This document shows positions 51,798 through 59,731 of a stretch of 64,000 nt of DNA, piece after piece (within the stretch, counting starts at the first letter, position 1; every line of letters starts with the position of its first letter). Below the pieces are notes generated by a model. That model was not told the DNA's origin, made no database searches, and saw nothing but the letters and a program-made list of their open reading frames with translations. This stretch comes from Hymenobacter sp. YC55 (lineage in GTDB: Bacteria > Bacteroidota > Bacteroidia > Cytophagales > Hymenobacteraceae), in NCBI RefSeq assembly GCF_029433095.1, contig NZ_JARNTX010000004.1:434001-498000 (forward strand). Direction: 5' to 3'. A program made the translations under genes and the position numbers.

Positions 51798-52391
51798 CTA
51801 CTGAAACTTCAGCGTGTTAAGCAGTTGAACAATGTCCTTCTTGACATAATCAATCACCGGGGCCAACGAATCGTTGGCAGTTGCCGTGCGAAAGTACAAG
51901 GCGCCACGGAAGAAATGCTTGGTGCTGTCGGTGGTGTAAAACTGCATCTGGCTAGGAACCTCTCCTTGAAGCTCAAATACTGCTACGCGCAGTCCAGCAG
52001 GTGTCTTCAGGATGTTCTCATCAATAGCAGTGGCCTTCACCTCATGCTTGCTCGTAAGCTTGCGAGCATCCTCCAGCATTTTGTTGTACAGCTTCCGGTT
52101 GCCTTTCAGGTCAGAGTAGGTGATTTGTATACTAGCCTTCATGGCTGGGTAATACACATTAATCCAATGAGGCTGTGCCAGATACGAAGAGTCGCGCAGC
52201 ACTTTCGCGTAGTGCGAATACTGAAACGTGTAGGGGTGGCCCGGCGCTAGCTGCTGATAGCGGTGAGGCGGCAAGTCGATACGGTTGTAGCCCTTGGGTT
52301 TAGGAGTATAATCGTCGGAGCCTGGCGAGGAACAAGCAGGCACCACCAACGTCAAGGTCAACAAGGCAAGTAGAATACGAAAAGCAGGCAT
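51798..52391 (-). CDS. gldD: Gliding motility lipoprotein GldD
   Basis: A lipoprotein of 197 residues needed for gliding and the T9SS in Flavobacterium. The signal ends in the lipobox VPAC. Family segments follow: KPKGYNRIDLPPHRYQQL, YTFQYSHYAKVLRD, PHWINVYYPAMKASIQITY and DIVQLLNTLKF at the C-terminus. A TAnnTTTG element at 52416-52423 on the minus strand places the transcript start below an ATG at 52418, so ATG 52391 is chosen. In many Bacteroidota gldE lies between ssb and gldD; here no gldE is present in that gap. Confidence 0.9.
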   Translation of the reverse strand: MPAFRILLALLTLTLVVPACSSPGSDDYTPKPKGYNRIDLPPHRYQQLAPGHPYTFQYSHYAKVLRDSSYLAQPHWINVYYPAMKASIQITYSDLKGNRKLYNKMLEDARKLTSKHEVKATAIDENILKTPAGLRVAVFELQGEVPSQMQFYTTDSTKHFFRGALYFRTATANDSLAPVIDYVKKDIVQLLNTLKFQ

Positions 52392-52415
52392 TGGCAGCAA
52401 TGCAAATATGTGTCT

Positions 52416-52423
52416 CAAAGGTA
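52416..52423 (-). promoter_or_regulatory. -7 element of gldD
   Basis: Reads TACCTTTG on the minus strand, an exact TAnnTTTG match, 24 bases before the ATG at 52391. It shows that gldD can be transcribed separately from ssb. Confidence 0.55.
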
Positions 52424-52592
52424 ACGCGAAACCCTGGCCCTACAGCAATAACTCCACGTACAGATATCTTGGCAAGGCAAAGCTCCTATCAATAGCCTTT
52501 TAGACAAAGAACAGAAGCTTGATAAGCTAAGCGAGTAAGCAGGATTCTTCTAGAGTCTGCTACAAGGTTAGGCAACACTATTAGAACGAAAA

Positions 52593-52617
52593 AAGCTCTG
52601 GCAAAATGCCAGAGCTT
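52593..52617 (-). terminator. Terminator after ssb
   Basis: A perfect 11-bp stem (52593-52603 with 52607-52617) and 3-base loop, with a T run on the minus-strand transcript, 25 bases after the ssb stop. Confidence 0.8.
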
Positions 52618-52642
52618 GAAAACTGCTATTAAAAAATGGAGC

Positions 52643-53077
52643 TTAGAAGGGCAACTGATCCAGCTCTGGCTCCTGGCGGAACGTTTGTGGTGCGTCCACT
52701 ACAGCCGTGGTGCCGTTGGCCTGAGTTTGCCCGTCGCCCGCTTGCTGACGACCACCAAGCATGGTGATTTCATCGGCAATGATTTCGGTGATGTAGCGGG
52801 TCTGGTTGTCTTTGTCTTGGTATTGACGCGTACGAATCTTACCCTCAAGGTACACCTGTTGGCCCTTTTTAAGGAATTTCTCGGCCATTTCGGCTAGACC
52901 TCGCCAAGCAGCAATGTTGTGCCATTCGGTGCGCTCAACGCGGGTGCCTTGCTTGTCTTTGTAGTACTCATTAGTGGCCAGCGTAAAGTTGGCTACGCTG
53001 ACTCCACCTTCTAGGTGACGCACCTCAGGATCCTTGCCTAAGTTGCCTACCAAAATTACTTTATTAATACCTGCCAT
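52643..53077 (-). CDS. ssb: Single-stranded DNA-binding protein
   Basis: Binds single-stranded DNA during replication and repair. It is 144 residues. The OB fold at about residues 1-105 starts MAGINKVILVGNLGKDPEVR and contains VANFTLATNEYYKDKQGTRV and TEWHNIAAWRGLAEMAEKFL. The tail ends ELDQLPF, a variant of the acidic DDDIPF tip that recruits partner proteins, with one Asp. It lies between mutY and gldD with its own terminator. Confidence 0.95.
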   Translation of the reverse strand: MAGINKVILVGNLGKDPEVRHLEGGVSVANFTLATNEYYKDKQGTRVERTEWHNIAAWRGLAEMAEKFLKKGQQVYLEGKIRTRQYQDKDNQTRYITEIIADEITMLGGRQQAGDGQTQANGTTAVVDAPQTFRQEPELDQLPF

Positions 53078-53159
53078 TGCTGGTTTATGAGAGAGTTAAG
53101 TGCCTGTATTTAGATTTAAAGATATAAAAATCCAGTATCATTACCAAATATTTTAGTAA

Positions 53160-54251
53160 TCATTTCCAGCTTTTGTTAAGATAATTAGCAATTATAATAG
53201 GCTTCGGCAACCGCTCCGTTTGCTCTAGTGTAAAGGCTGCCAATCCTGATGAATGCAAGGCTGCGGCTGGCAATGGTTCGCGTAGCCACACTGGGTGAAA
53301 TTTCGCTTCTACCTTCTGGTGACTTAGCACATGACGCATAGCTTGAACAGGTTCTTCAGCTTGGTCGGTAACCACTTGACCACCGAGCGCCTCTACGGTG
53401 TCTAGAAGCTCTAAGGCTGGTAATTCAGCAACCGTTTTCTCTGTTAGCGCAAAGTCATACAAACCCTCCCAAATATCCTTCGGACCGCGCTTACGCATAT
53501 ATACTGTGTTCCCGTGCCGTAGAACGAGGTAGTGGAAATGGCGTGTCCGGCCTGCTTTCGCTTTGCTTTTAATTGGTAATTCATTCACCATGCCATGCTG
53601 GAAAGCGTAGCACTGGTTCTGCAACGGGCAAAACAGGCAATCTGGATTAACGGGCGTACACTGAATGGCCCCAAACTCCATAATGGCCTGATTGAATTCG
53701 GCAGGAGCAGACGCTGGAATTAGCTGGTCAGCCAATACTTGGAAAACTCGTCGACTGGCAGGAGCCGCAATGTCTTGCGTGAGGCCAAACACTCGGGCCA
53801 ATACCCGGAACACATTGCCATCGAGTACCGCTACCTTCTCACCGAAAGCAAAGGAAGCTATAGCCGCTGCCGTGTACTGACCTACTCCCCGCAGTTTTAA
53901 GAGCTCGGCGTAGGTCTCCGGGAAGCGGCCTCCATACTCGTTTACTACTTGCTGCGCCGTGTGGTGCATGTTGCGGGCGCGGCTATAGTAGCCGAGGCCC
54001 TGCCAGTGGCGCAGCACCTCATCTTCGGGAGCGGCGGCCAAGTCTTGAACTGTTGGATACGTGCTGATGTATGTGAGGTAGTAAGGAAGGCCTTGCTTGA
54101 CACGGGTTTGCTGAAGGATTACTTCGGACAACCAGATGGCATACGGGTCGCGGGTGTGGCGCCAAGGCAGGTCGCGACGGTGCCGCGGGTACCATTCCAA
54201 GAGGGCAGCCGAAAAGTAGGGATGAGCAACAGCAGCAGAAGTGGAAGTCAA
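53160..54251 (-). CDS. mutY: A/G-specific adenine DNA glycosylase MutY
   Basis: Removes adenine mispaired with 8-oxoguanine. It is 363 residues. The catalytic Glu region is LSEVILQQTRVKQG (about residues 42-55). The helix-hairpin-helix is LRGVGQYTAAAIASFAFG (about 121-138), followed by catalytic Asp in VAVLDGNVFRVLARVFG. The Fe-S cluster has the exact spacing C-x6-C-x2-C-x5-C in CTPVNPDCLFCPLQNQC (about 200-216). The C-terminal Nudix-like 8-oxoG recognition part is at about 240-360. It is divergent from the HU gene. Confidence 0.93.
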   Translation of the reverse strand: MTSTSAAVAHPYFSAALLEWYPRHRRDLPWRHTRDPYAIWLSEVILQQTRVKQGLPYYLTYISTYPTVQDLAAAPEDEVLRHWQGLGYYSRARNMHHTAQQVVNEYGGRFPETYAELLKLRGVGQYTAAAIASFAFGEKVAVLDGNVFRVLARVFGLTQDIAAPASRRVFQVLADQLIPASAPAEFNQAIMEFGAIQCTPVNPDCLFCPLQNQCYAFQHGMVNELPIKSKAKAGRTRHFHYLVLRHGNTVYMRKRGPKDIWEGLYDFALTEKTVAELPALELLDTVEALGGQVVTDQAEEPVQAMRHVLSHQKVEAKFHPVWLREPLPAAALHSSGLAAFTLEQTERLPKPIIIANYLNKSWK

Positions 54252-54313
54252 TGTTTTGAGAAAGAATTAGTTGGACGTAAGTAAGGAGATAAATTTCATA
54301 GCGGGTACTACTA

Positions 54314-54343
54314 TTGCAAAACCAAAAAAGGGAACTACCTTTG
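54314..54343 (+). promoter_or_regulatory. Promoter of the HU-like gene
   Basis: TTG at 54314-54316 and TACCTTTG at 54336-54343, 19 bases apart, an exact Bacteroidota promoter. Transcription would begin near 54350, giving a leader of about 97 bases to the GTG at 54447. Confidence 0.72.
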
Positions 54344-54446
54344 TGGCCCCAATTCGCAAGCAAACAGCCTACCAGGCAAGGGCTTACGTTTGGGATTGGG
54401 TAGCAGACCCAGCACATATTTTTCACACCATAGTACACTTACCAGC

Positions 54447-54752
54447 GTGACTAAAGCAGAAGTAATCGCCGAAATTGCCGACAAGACTGGCATTGAGAAA
54501 GCTGACGTTTCGGCTACCGTAGAAGCCTTCTTTAAAGTTGTGAAGGACTCGATGGCTGAGGGCAACAACATCTACGTACGCGGCTTCGGCAGCTTCGTAA
54601 ACAAGAAACGTGCGAAGAAAGTCGCCCGCAACATCTCAAAAAATACGTCGATCATCATCGACGAACACTTCATCCCGAGCTTTAAGCCGTCGAAGACCTT
54701 CATTGGGAAGATCAAAAACAGCAAGAAGATTAAAGCGCTAGCCAACGCTTAA
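54447..54752 (+). CDS. HU/IHF family DNA-binding protein
   Basis: A 101-residue nucleoid protein. Residues 1-45 form the dimerising helices (VTKAEVIAEIADKTGIEKAD, VEAFFKVVKDSMAEG). Residues 46-75 contain IYVRGFGSFVNKKRAKKVAR, and the arm region is ISKNTSIIIDEHFIPSF. It starts with GTG, as the conserved sequence begins there; an ATG at 54390 would add 19 unconserved residues. It is the first gene of the widespread HU-TPR-AURKAIP1-rng run. Confidence 0.9.
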   Translation: MTKAEVIAEIADKTGIEKADVSATVEAFFKVVKDSMAEGNNIYVRGFGSFVNKKRAKKVARNISKNTSIIIDEHFIPSFKPSKTFIGKIKNSKKIKALANA

Positions 54753-54780
54753 GCGTCATTGTCGTAATATTGCCGGCTGC

Positions 54781-54819
54781 GCCGCTGGGTATCCTGTTCC
54801 GGAGACCCGGCGGCCTGCT
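54781..54819 (+). terminator. Possible terminator after the HU-like gene
   Basis: A 10-bp stem (54781-54790 with 54805-54814, one wobble) with a 14-base loop, followed by CTGCTTTTT. It ends 9 bases before the ATG of the next gene, so it may act as an attenuator rather than a full stop. Confidence 0.5.
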
Positions 54820-54827
54820 TTTTCCAC

Positions 54828-55739
54828 ATGGCCCAACGTACCTTTTCGCATCAGCTTATTCTTCTGGCCGTAGCCGCTGCGCTAATAGCCGGCTTGTTTC
54901 TGTTGCCAAAAGTGATTGTCAAGCCTAAGGAAGGTAAGGGGGAGTTGGCACAGGACGCTGCTAAAACCGCGACGCGCGACGGAGGTGGCCCAAACACCAA
55001 TGGCTCGAAAGCTGTAGCTTCTTCTGGCGAACAGGATGGAACTGCAAATGGGCCATCGCTAGAGCAGCCGCACATGACGGTAGCACCTGCGCAACGCCGC
55101 GAAATCAGTACGCTTACTGCCCAATATACTGCCGAGCGGGACCCTATTGCTAAGCTTCGAATAGCTGGTAACTTGGCCGACAAGTACAAAGCGGCCGAGA
55201 AGTTTGATAGTGCCGGTTACTTCTTGGAGCAAGTGGCGCAAGCCCGGCCGGGAGAGCAAACGTGGAAGCGCGCTGCTGATGCTTACTTCGAGGCATTCAG
55301 CTTCGCAACCACGCAGGAGCGCCAAAAAACCTTAGGGGCTAAGTGTCAGGAACTCTACGGGAAAGTTTTGAAAAACAACCCCGAGAATCTGGATGCTAAA
55401 ACCAACTTAGGTATGGCGTTCATGGCCAGTGAGAACCCGGTCCAAGGAGTGGTACTGTTACGCGAAGTGTTGGTGGCCGACCCGCGCAACGAGAAGGCCA
55501 TCTACAATCTGGGTTTGCTTTCGATGCAAAGCAACCAGTATGATAAAGCCGTAGAGCGTTTCCGGGAGTTGACTAAGGTCAATCCGGAAAATGTGAACGG
55601 ACAGTTTTACCTCGGCGTTGCTCTAGCTCAAACCGGAGCCAACGATGCCGCCAAGGTTGCCTTTCAAAAGGCAAAAAGTCTGAGCACGGACCCGGGCCTC
55701 ACAGCCGCGGTGGACGAGCAGCTTCAGAAGCTTCAGTAA
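54828..55739 (+). CDS. Membrane-anchored tetratricopeptide-repeat protein
   Basis: A 303-residue protein with an N-terminal membrane helix (residues 10-27, ILLAVAAALIAGLFLLPK) and a Lys/Asp/Gly linker to about residue 90. TPR units follow at about 100-300: NLADKYKAAEKFDSAGYFLE, LGMAFMASENPVQGVVLLRE, YNLGLLSMQSNQYDKAVERF and FYLGVALAQTGANDAAKVAF. It is probably anchored to the inner membrane with TPRs outside. The partner is unknown. It is conserved between the HU and rng genes in Bacteroidota. Confidence 0.85.
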   Translation: MAQRTFSHQLILLAVAAALIAGLFLLPKVIVKPKEGKGELAQDAAKTATRDGGGPNTNGSKAVASSGEQDGTANGPSLEQPHMTVAPAQRREISTLTAQYTAERDPIAKLRIAGNLADKYKAAEKFDSAGYFLEQVAQARPGEQTWKRAADAYFEAFSFATTQERQKTLGAKCQELYGKVLKNNPENLDAKTNLGMAFMASENPVQGVVLLREVLVADPRNEKAIYNLGLLSMQSNQYDKAVERFRELTKVNPENVNGQFYLGVALAQTGANDAAKVAFQKAKSLSTDPGLTAAVDEQLQKLQ

Positions 55740-55745
55740 AACGCT

Positions 55746-55828
55746 GATGGCTGATAGTAGTGTGCTACGGATTGATGAAAGAGCTTTTTGCCTCTAATTC
55801 AGTCTCTAACATGCTACCATCAGCCATC
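55746..55828. repeat. 15-bp inverted repeat before the AURKAIP1/COX24 gene
   Basis: Left arm 55746-55760 and right arm 55814-55828 are reverse complements with one mismatch and enclose 53 bases. They lie between the TPR stop and the 29-residue gene. A T-rich patch (GAGCTTTTTGCC) is in the loop. It could be an RNA structure or a dispersed repeat. Confidence 0.5.
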
Positions 55829-55867
55829 GGCAAATAATCATCATTCAACCATTTAACCCATCACAAC

Positions 55868-55957
55868 ATGCCCTGCGGTAAGAAAAGAAAGCGTCATAAG
55901 ATTGCCACTCACAAGCGGAAGAAGCGTCTGCGCAAGAACCGTCACAAGAAGAAGTAA
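55868..55957 (+). CDS. AURKAIP1/COX24 domain small ribosome-associated protein
   Basis: A 29-residue, strongly basic protein: it starts MPCGKKRKRHKIATHKRK and ends LRKNRHKKK. It matches the short family annotated AURKAIP1/COX24 domain protein, related to mitochondrial mS38 and actinobacterial bS22-type ribosomal proteins. It probably binds the ribosomal small subunit; this is family knowledge, not shown by the sequence. It lies between the TPR gene and rng in the same order seen in other Bacteroidota. It is easily missed because of its length. Confidence 0.85.
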   Translation: MPCGKKRKRHKIATHKRKKRLRKNRHKKK

Positions 55958-56060
55958 GCCTTCGGGGTTTGCTGGCGGGTTTTCGTGCTAGAAAACATCG
56001 TCTATCTCTCATTTTGTATCCCCGAGAGTGGCTGTTTATTCGCTTTCCCCGAGGCTTGCA

Positions 56061-56093
56061 AGGGAAGCCGGTGCTACGTGCACCGGCTTCCCT
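56061..56093 (+). promoter_or_regulatory. Strong hairpin in the leader of rng
   Basis: A perfect 14-bp GC-rich stem (56061-56074 with 56080-56093) and loop TACGT. It is followed only by TTGCC, so the T tract is weak. It lies 56 bases before the rng TTG start. It may terminate the small ribosomal gene or structure the rng mRNA. Confidence 0.5.
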
Positions 56094-56148
56094 TTGCCGG
56101 TTTGGGGCCCGCGGGCCATCGATCAGGAGTACCTAACAACCTAATCCA

Positions 56149-57756
56149 TTGAGTAACGAATTAATAATTAATTCTACTCAGGAAGGAGAACGGATTGCCC
56201 TGCTCCAGGACAAGCGGCTCATCGAATATCATTTCGACCGCAACGACACCAATTATTCGGTGGGCGACATCTTCCTGGGCACGGTCAAGAAAGTTATGCC
56301 CGGTCTGAACGCTGCGTTCATTGACATCGGGTACGAAAAGGATGCGTTTCTGCACTACGGCGACCTAGGCGAGCAATTTCCTTCGCTTAGTAAGTGGGTG
56401 CGGGGCGTACAGTCGCAGAAAATTACGGTTGGCGCACTGAAAACTTTTGGTCTGGAAGGGCCATTAGACAAGGTAGGTAAGGCTGCCGATATACTTAAGA
56501 AGGGCCAACAGATTGTGGTCCAGATTGTAAAAGAGCCGATATCAACCAAAGGGCCACGCCTCTCCACGGATATTTCCATGGCAGGGCGCTACTTGGTGTT
56601 GGTGCCGTTTTCGAATACCATCAGCGTCTCGAAGAAAATCGTGAGCAAGACGGAGCGGGAACGGCTAAAGCGGCTGATTGCCTCCATCAAGCCCGATAAC
56701 TTCGGTGTCATTATCCGAACCGTAGCCGAAGGACGGGAAGTGGCTGAACTGGACCGCGACATGCAAAGCATGACCAGCAAATGGGACCAGTTATTCACTG
56801 CTTTGCGCACGGCCAAACCGAACGACAAAGTACTGGGCGAACTAGGCCGGACCAGTTCCATGCTGCGCGACATGCTCAACGAGTCGTTTGATGCCATTAC
56901 GGTGGATACGCCGGCTCGCTACGAAGAAATGCGTGGGTACTTAGAGCAGATTGCCCCAGATAAGATCGGGCTGCTCAAACACTACACCGGAAAAGTGAAG
57001 GTGTTTGAGCACCTCGGGATTGAAAAACAGCTTAAAACACTGTTTGGCAAAACTGTGACGGTACCAGGCGGTGGCTACCTCGTAATCGAGCACACAGAAG
57101 CGCTGCACGTTATCGACGTAAACTCGGGCAATAAAAGCAACCAGGAAAGTGACCAGGAAGCTACGGCTTTGATGGTGAACATGCTGGCTGCCAAAGAGGT
57201 AGCGCGTCAGTTGCGTCTGCGCGACATGGGTGGCATTATCGTCGTCGACTTTATTGATATGAAGTCGGCGGAGAGTCGCAAAAAGGTGGAAGATGCCGTG
57301 CATAGCATCATGAAGCTTGATAAAGCGCGCTACACCATCTTGCCTATCACCAAGTTTGGTTTGTTGCAAATCACACGGCAACGTGTGCGCCCAGCCGAGA
57401 ATATCGTCACGGGTGAAGCTTGCCCAACTTGTGGTGGCACTGGTAAGATTTCCGCTTCAATTCAAGTGACCGACGAAATCGACAATAGCATCGAAGATTT
57501 GTTGGTGACGCAGAATCAAGCGGGTATTACGTTGTACGTGCATCCCTTCCTGCACGCATATTATACCAAAGGATTGGTGTCGAAGCAGATGAAATGGTAT
57601 CTGAAGTACTACAAGTGGATCAAAGTAGTGAAGGATACGAGCCTCGGCCTAACTGATTACCGTATTGAGGACGAGCAAGGGGAGGAAATTGAGTTGCACT
57701 CTGCTGCTGCTGCAATGGCCCGTTTGCAAGACCGCGAAATTGAAATAACTGACTAA
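56149..57756 (+). CDS. rng: Ribonuclease E/G
   Basis: An endonuclease for rRNA maturation and mRNA turnover. It is 535 residues with a TTG start (MSNELIINSTQEGERIALLQ). The S1 domain is at about residues 36-125 (DIFLGTVKKVMPGLNAAFID). The catalytic region has IDVNSGNK (about 324-331) and GGIIVVDFIDM (about 360-370). The Zn-link is CPTCGGTGK (about 425). It lacks the long C-terminal scaffold of E. coli RNase E, so it is RNase G-like in architecture. The strong hairpin 56 bases upstream might affect its own expression. Confidence 0.93.
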   Translation: MSNELIINSTQEGERIALLQDKRLIEYHFDRNDTNYSVGDIFLGTVKKVMPGLNAAFIDIGYEKDAFLHYGDLGEQFPSLSKWVRGVQSQKITVGALKTFGLEGPLDKVGKAADILKKGQQIVVQIVKEPISTKGPRLSTDISMAGRYLVLVPFSNTISVSKKIVSKTERERLKRLIASIKPDNFGVIIRTVAEGREVAELDRDMQSMTSKWDQLFTALRTAKPNDKVLGELGRTSSMLRDMLNESFDAITVDTPARYEEMRGYLEQIAPDKIGLLKHYTGKVKVFEHLGIEKQLKTLFGKTVTVPGGGYLVIEHTEALHVIDVNSGNKSNQESDQEATALMVNMLAAKEVARQLRLRDMGGIIVVDFIDMKSAESRKKVEDAVHSIMKLDKARYTILPITKFGLLQITRQRVRPAENIVTGEACPTCGGTGKISASIQVTDEIDNSIEDLLVTQNQAGITLYVHPFLHAYYTKGLVSKQMKWYLKYYKWIKVVKDTSLGLTDYRIEDEQGEEIELHSAAAAMARLQDREIEITD

Positions 57757-57790
57757 CGGAACGTTCTGCGACGACTCCTCCTGACAGAAG

Positions 57791-57825
57791 AAAAGCCCGC
57801 GTTGCTCGAAGCAATGCGGGCTTTT
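57791..57825. terminator. Bidirectional terminator between rng and the porin gene
   Basis: Stem arms 57791-57805 and 57811-57825, with one wobble pair and a 5-base loop. The right arm ends in T, with more T following. Confidence 0.8.
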
Positions 57826-57849
57826 TCCCGTTTTCAAAGCAACACTTTC

Positions 57850-58521
57850 TTAAAACTTGAGACCCAAGTCCAGTGCAAATTCGCTGTTTTTGAGAGTCAC
57901 ATCAGAAAAGTTGCGCTCGTCTTCGAAGTAGTTGTCAATGTTTAGTAGGCCCCGGTGGTAGCTAAGACCAGCAAAAACTTTCGTGCTTTGTCCTAGCTGA
58001 TATTCGGCACCGAAACCTAGTAGCACGGCAGCATCGGGGAGGATAACGTAATCAAGGGCTTTATTTTCATTGCCAGTAACCGGGTCGGTAAAGCGCTTGT
58101 TGCCGTCAATTTTTCCCGCAATAGCGCCCCCGAAAGAGCCACCTAATTGAAAGTAGAGCTTGGTGTCCGTAGCAACGTCGTTCGTGAAGAGCTTCACCGT
58201 AACGGGTACTTCCAGATACTGAACACCAATTTTTTGCTCGTAGCGGGCTCCTTGATCGAAATAGCTTATCGTGCCACCTTTGCCAACGAGTTGTAAACCA
58301 GTGCTGAAAGCATAGTTTTGCCCGAAAAAGTAATCAACTACGAGGCCCCCACCAATAGCTACCTTACTGCTTTCGTTTTGAAAGCTTGACGACGAGGGAG
58401 ACTCAGCGCGCAGGTTCGTGATGGAAGGCGAGAGTTTCAGGCCGATTTCAACCTGTGCTGAAGCAGCACCAGCCGAAGCTGCCACAGTTAGTAGTGCTAA
58501 AAGTAATTTTTTCATGGACAA
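57850..58521 (-). CDS. Outer membrane beta-barrel (porin-like) protein
   Basis: A 223-residue protein with a signal peptide (residues 1-22, ending ASAQ). Its barrel strands resemble the Bacteroidota 'outer membrane beta-barrel' family: VEIGLKLSPSITNLRAES, VAIGGGLVVDYFFGQNYAFS, VQYLEVPVTVKLFTNDVATD and the final NSEFALDLGLKF. The substrate is unknown. It is convergent with rng and divergent from gldB. Confidence 0.8.
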   Translation of the reverse strand: MSMKKLLLALLTVAASAGAASAQVEIGLKLSPSITNLRAESPSSSSFQNESSKVAIGGGLVVDYFFGQNYAFSTGLQLVGKGGTISYFDQGARYEQKIGVQYLEVPVTVKLFTNDVATDTKLYFQLGGSFGGAIAGKIDGNKRFTDPVTGNENKALDYVILPDAAVLLGFGAEYQLGQSTKVFAGLSYHRGLLNIDNYFEDERNFSDVTLKNSEFALDLGLKF

Positions 58522-58622
58522 TCCGAATAAACAGTATGGCTTACTAAAGCCAGGCCGCCTGGCGTTTGGTTTTAGGCTATTTTCGCCTCAAAGATAGAAG
58601 CGTGTTCTACAATCCTACTTAT

Positions 58623-59639
58623 ATGCGTCCCACTCTTGCTGCTCTATTAGGGTTTATTGTTGCGATGCTCACGGCGTGTAGCCGGGACCAGAGCACCTGT
58701 GAAATCAACCCTGAGGTAGCTAACGTAAGCGCCCCGGTAGAGTTGGAGCGGTTAGAAAAACCGTTTTTTCAAATCAAGAATACAACCGACGCCAAACGCT
58801 TTATTACGCAGCATCCTTTGTTTGCCAACCAGTTTTTGCAGCGGCGGCAATTTCCCACCGACGATGTGCTAGCTAGTACGCTTACGAAGTTGGCGACTAA
58901 TGCGGGCCTGCAACAACTCGGTCTCCAGACCGATAGTACCTTCAAAGATTCTGAGAAATTGAAAGGCGAGCTGCAGCGCATGTTTCAGCATGTTCGCTAC
59001 AACTTCAAGGATTTCCAGGTGCCCCCCGTCAAGACCTTCGTGACAGGGCTAAGCCAAGACATGTTTGTCAATGACAGCCTGATGGTGCTAGGCTTAGACT
59101 TCTTTGTAGGACCTGAAGCACGGTACCGTCCCAACGTCCCAGATTACATCTTGCGTCGGTACCGGCCTGAGTATGTACTGCCTACTGCGGCGCTAGCTAT
59201 TAGCAGCAAATACAACAAGAAGGAGCTGACTGATCAGACCATGCTTTCGGACATGATTCAGTTCGGTAAGTCGCTCTATTTTGCGGAGCAGGTGCTGCCT
59301 TGCACCCCCGATTCCATACTCATTGGCTATACCAACAAAGAGCTAGCCGGCGTGCACTTCAACGAAAGCAAGGTGTGGGCGCATTTCCTAGATAAGAAGC
59401 TGCTTTACACCACAACACCTTTCGTGGTACAGAAGTACGTGGGGGAGCGGCCTAATATTCCTGAAATCGATAAAACGTGTCCGGGCCGGGTTGGCGCTTG
59501 GTTAGGCTGGCAAATTGTGCGGAAGTACATGACCAACAATCCGAACGTGACATTAGCGCAATTGATGGCCGACAAAAACGCGCAGCATATTCTCACTGAT
59601 TCACGTTATCGGCCCAAGCCACGCCGGGCCGAACGGTAG
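58623..59639 (+). CDS. gldB: Gliding motility lipoprotein GldB
   Basis: A lipoprotein of 338 residues required for gliding in Flavobacterium. The signal ends in the lipobox LTAC. Family segments are VELERLEKPFFQIKNTTDAK, FVNDSLMVLGLDFFVGPEAR, YRPEYVLPTAALAISSKYNK and LGWQIVRKYMTNNPNVTLAQ near the end. The start at ATG 58623 places the signal sequence at the N-terminus; the upstream ATG 58566 is rejected. A -7-like TATTTTCG is at 58578-58585. No other gld gene is adjacent. Confidence 0.88.
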   Translation: MRPTLAALLGFIVAMLTACSRDQSTCEINPEVANVSAPVELERLEKPFFQIKNTTDAKRFITQHPLFANQFLQRRQFPTDDVLASTLTKLATNAGLQQLGLQTDSTFKDSEKLKGELQRMFQHVRYNFKDFQVPPVKTFVTGLSQDMFVNDSLMVLGLDFFVGPEARYRPNVPDYILRRYRPEYVLPTAALAISSKYNKKELTDQTMLSDMIQFGKSLYFAEQVLPCTPDSILIGYTNKELAGVHFNESKVWAHFLDKKLLYTTTPFVVQKYVGERPNIPEIDKTCPGRVGAWLGWQIVRKYMTNNPNVTLAQLMADKNAQHILTDSRYRPKPRRAER

Positions 59640-59731
59640 AGGACAAGTACGTGGCTGAATAAGGTAGCCTGTGTTCAGAAGAGAACATGCTACTGGATTC
59701 CGCTGCCCTCATAACACATAACTGCCATTGC

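Noticed and set aside
52424..52592. A remnant of gldE between ssb and gldD
   Set aside because: No frame in this short stretch shows GldE-like residues on either strand.
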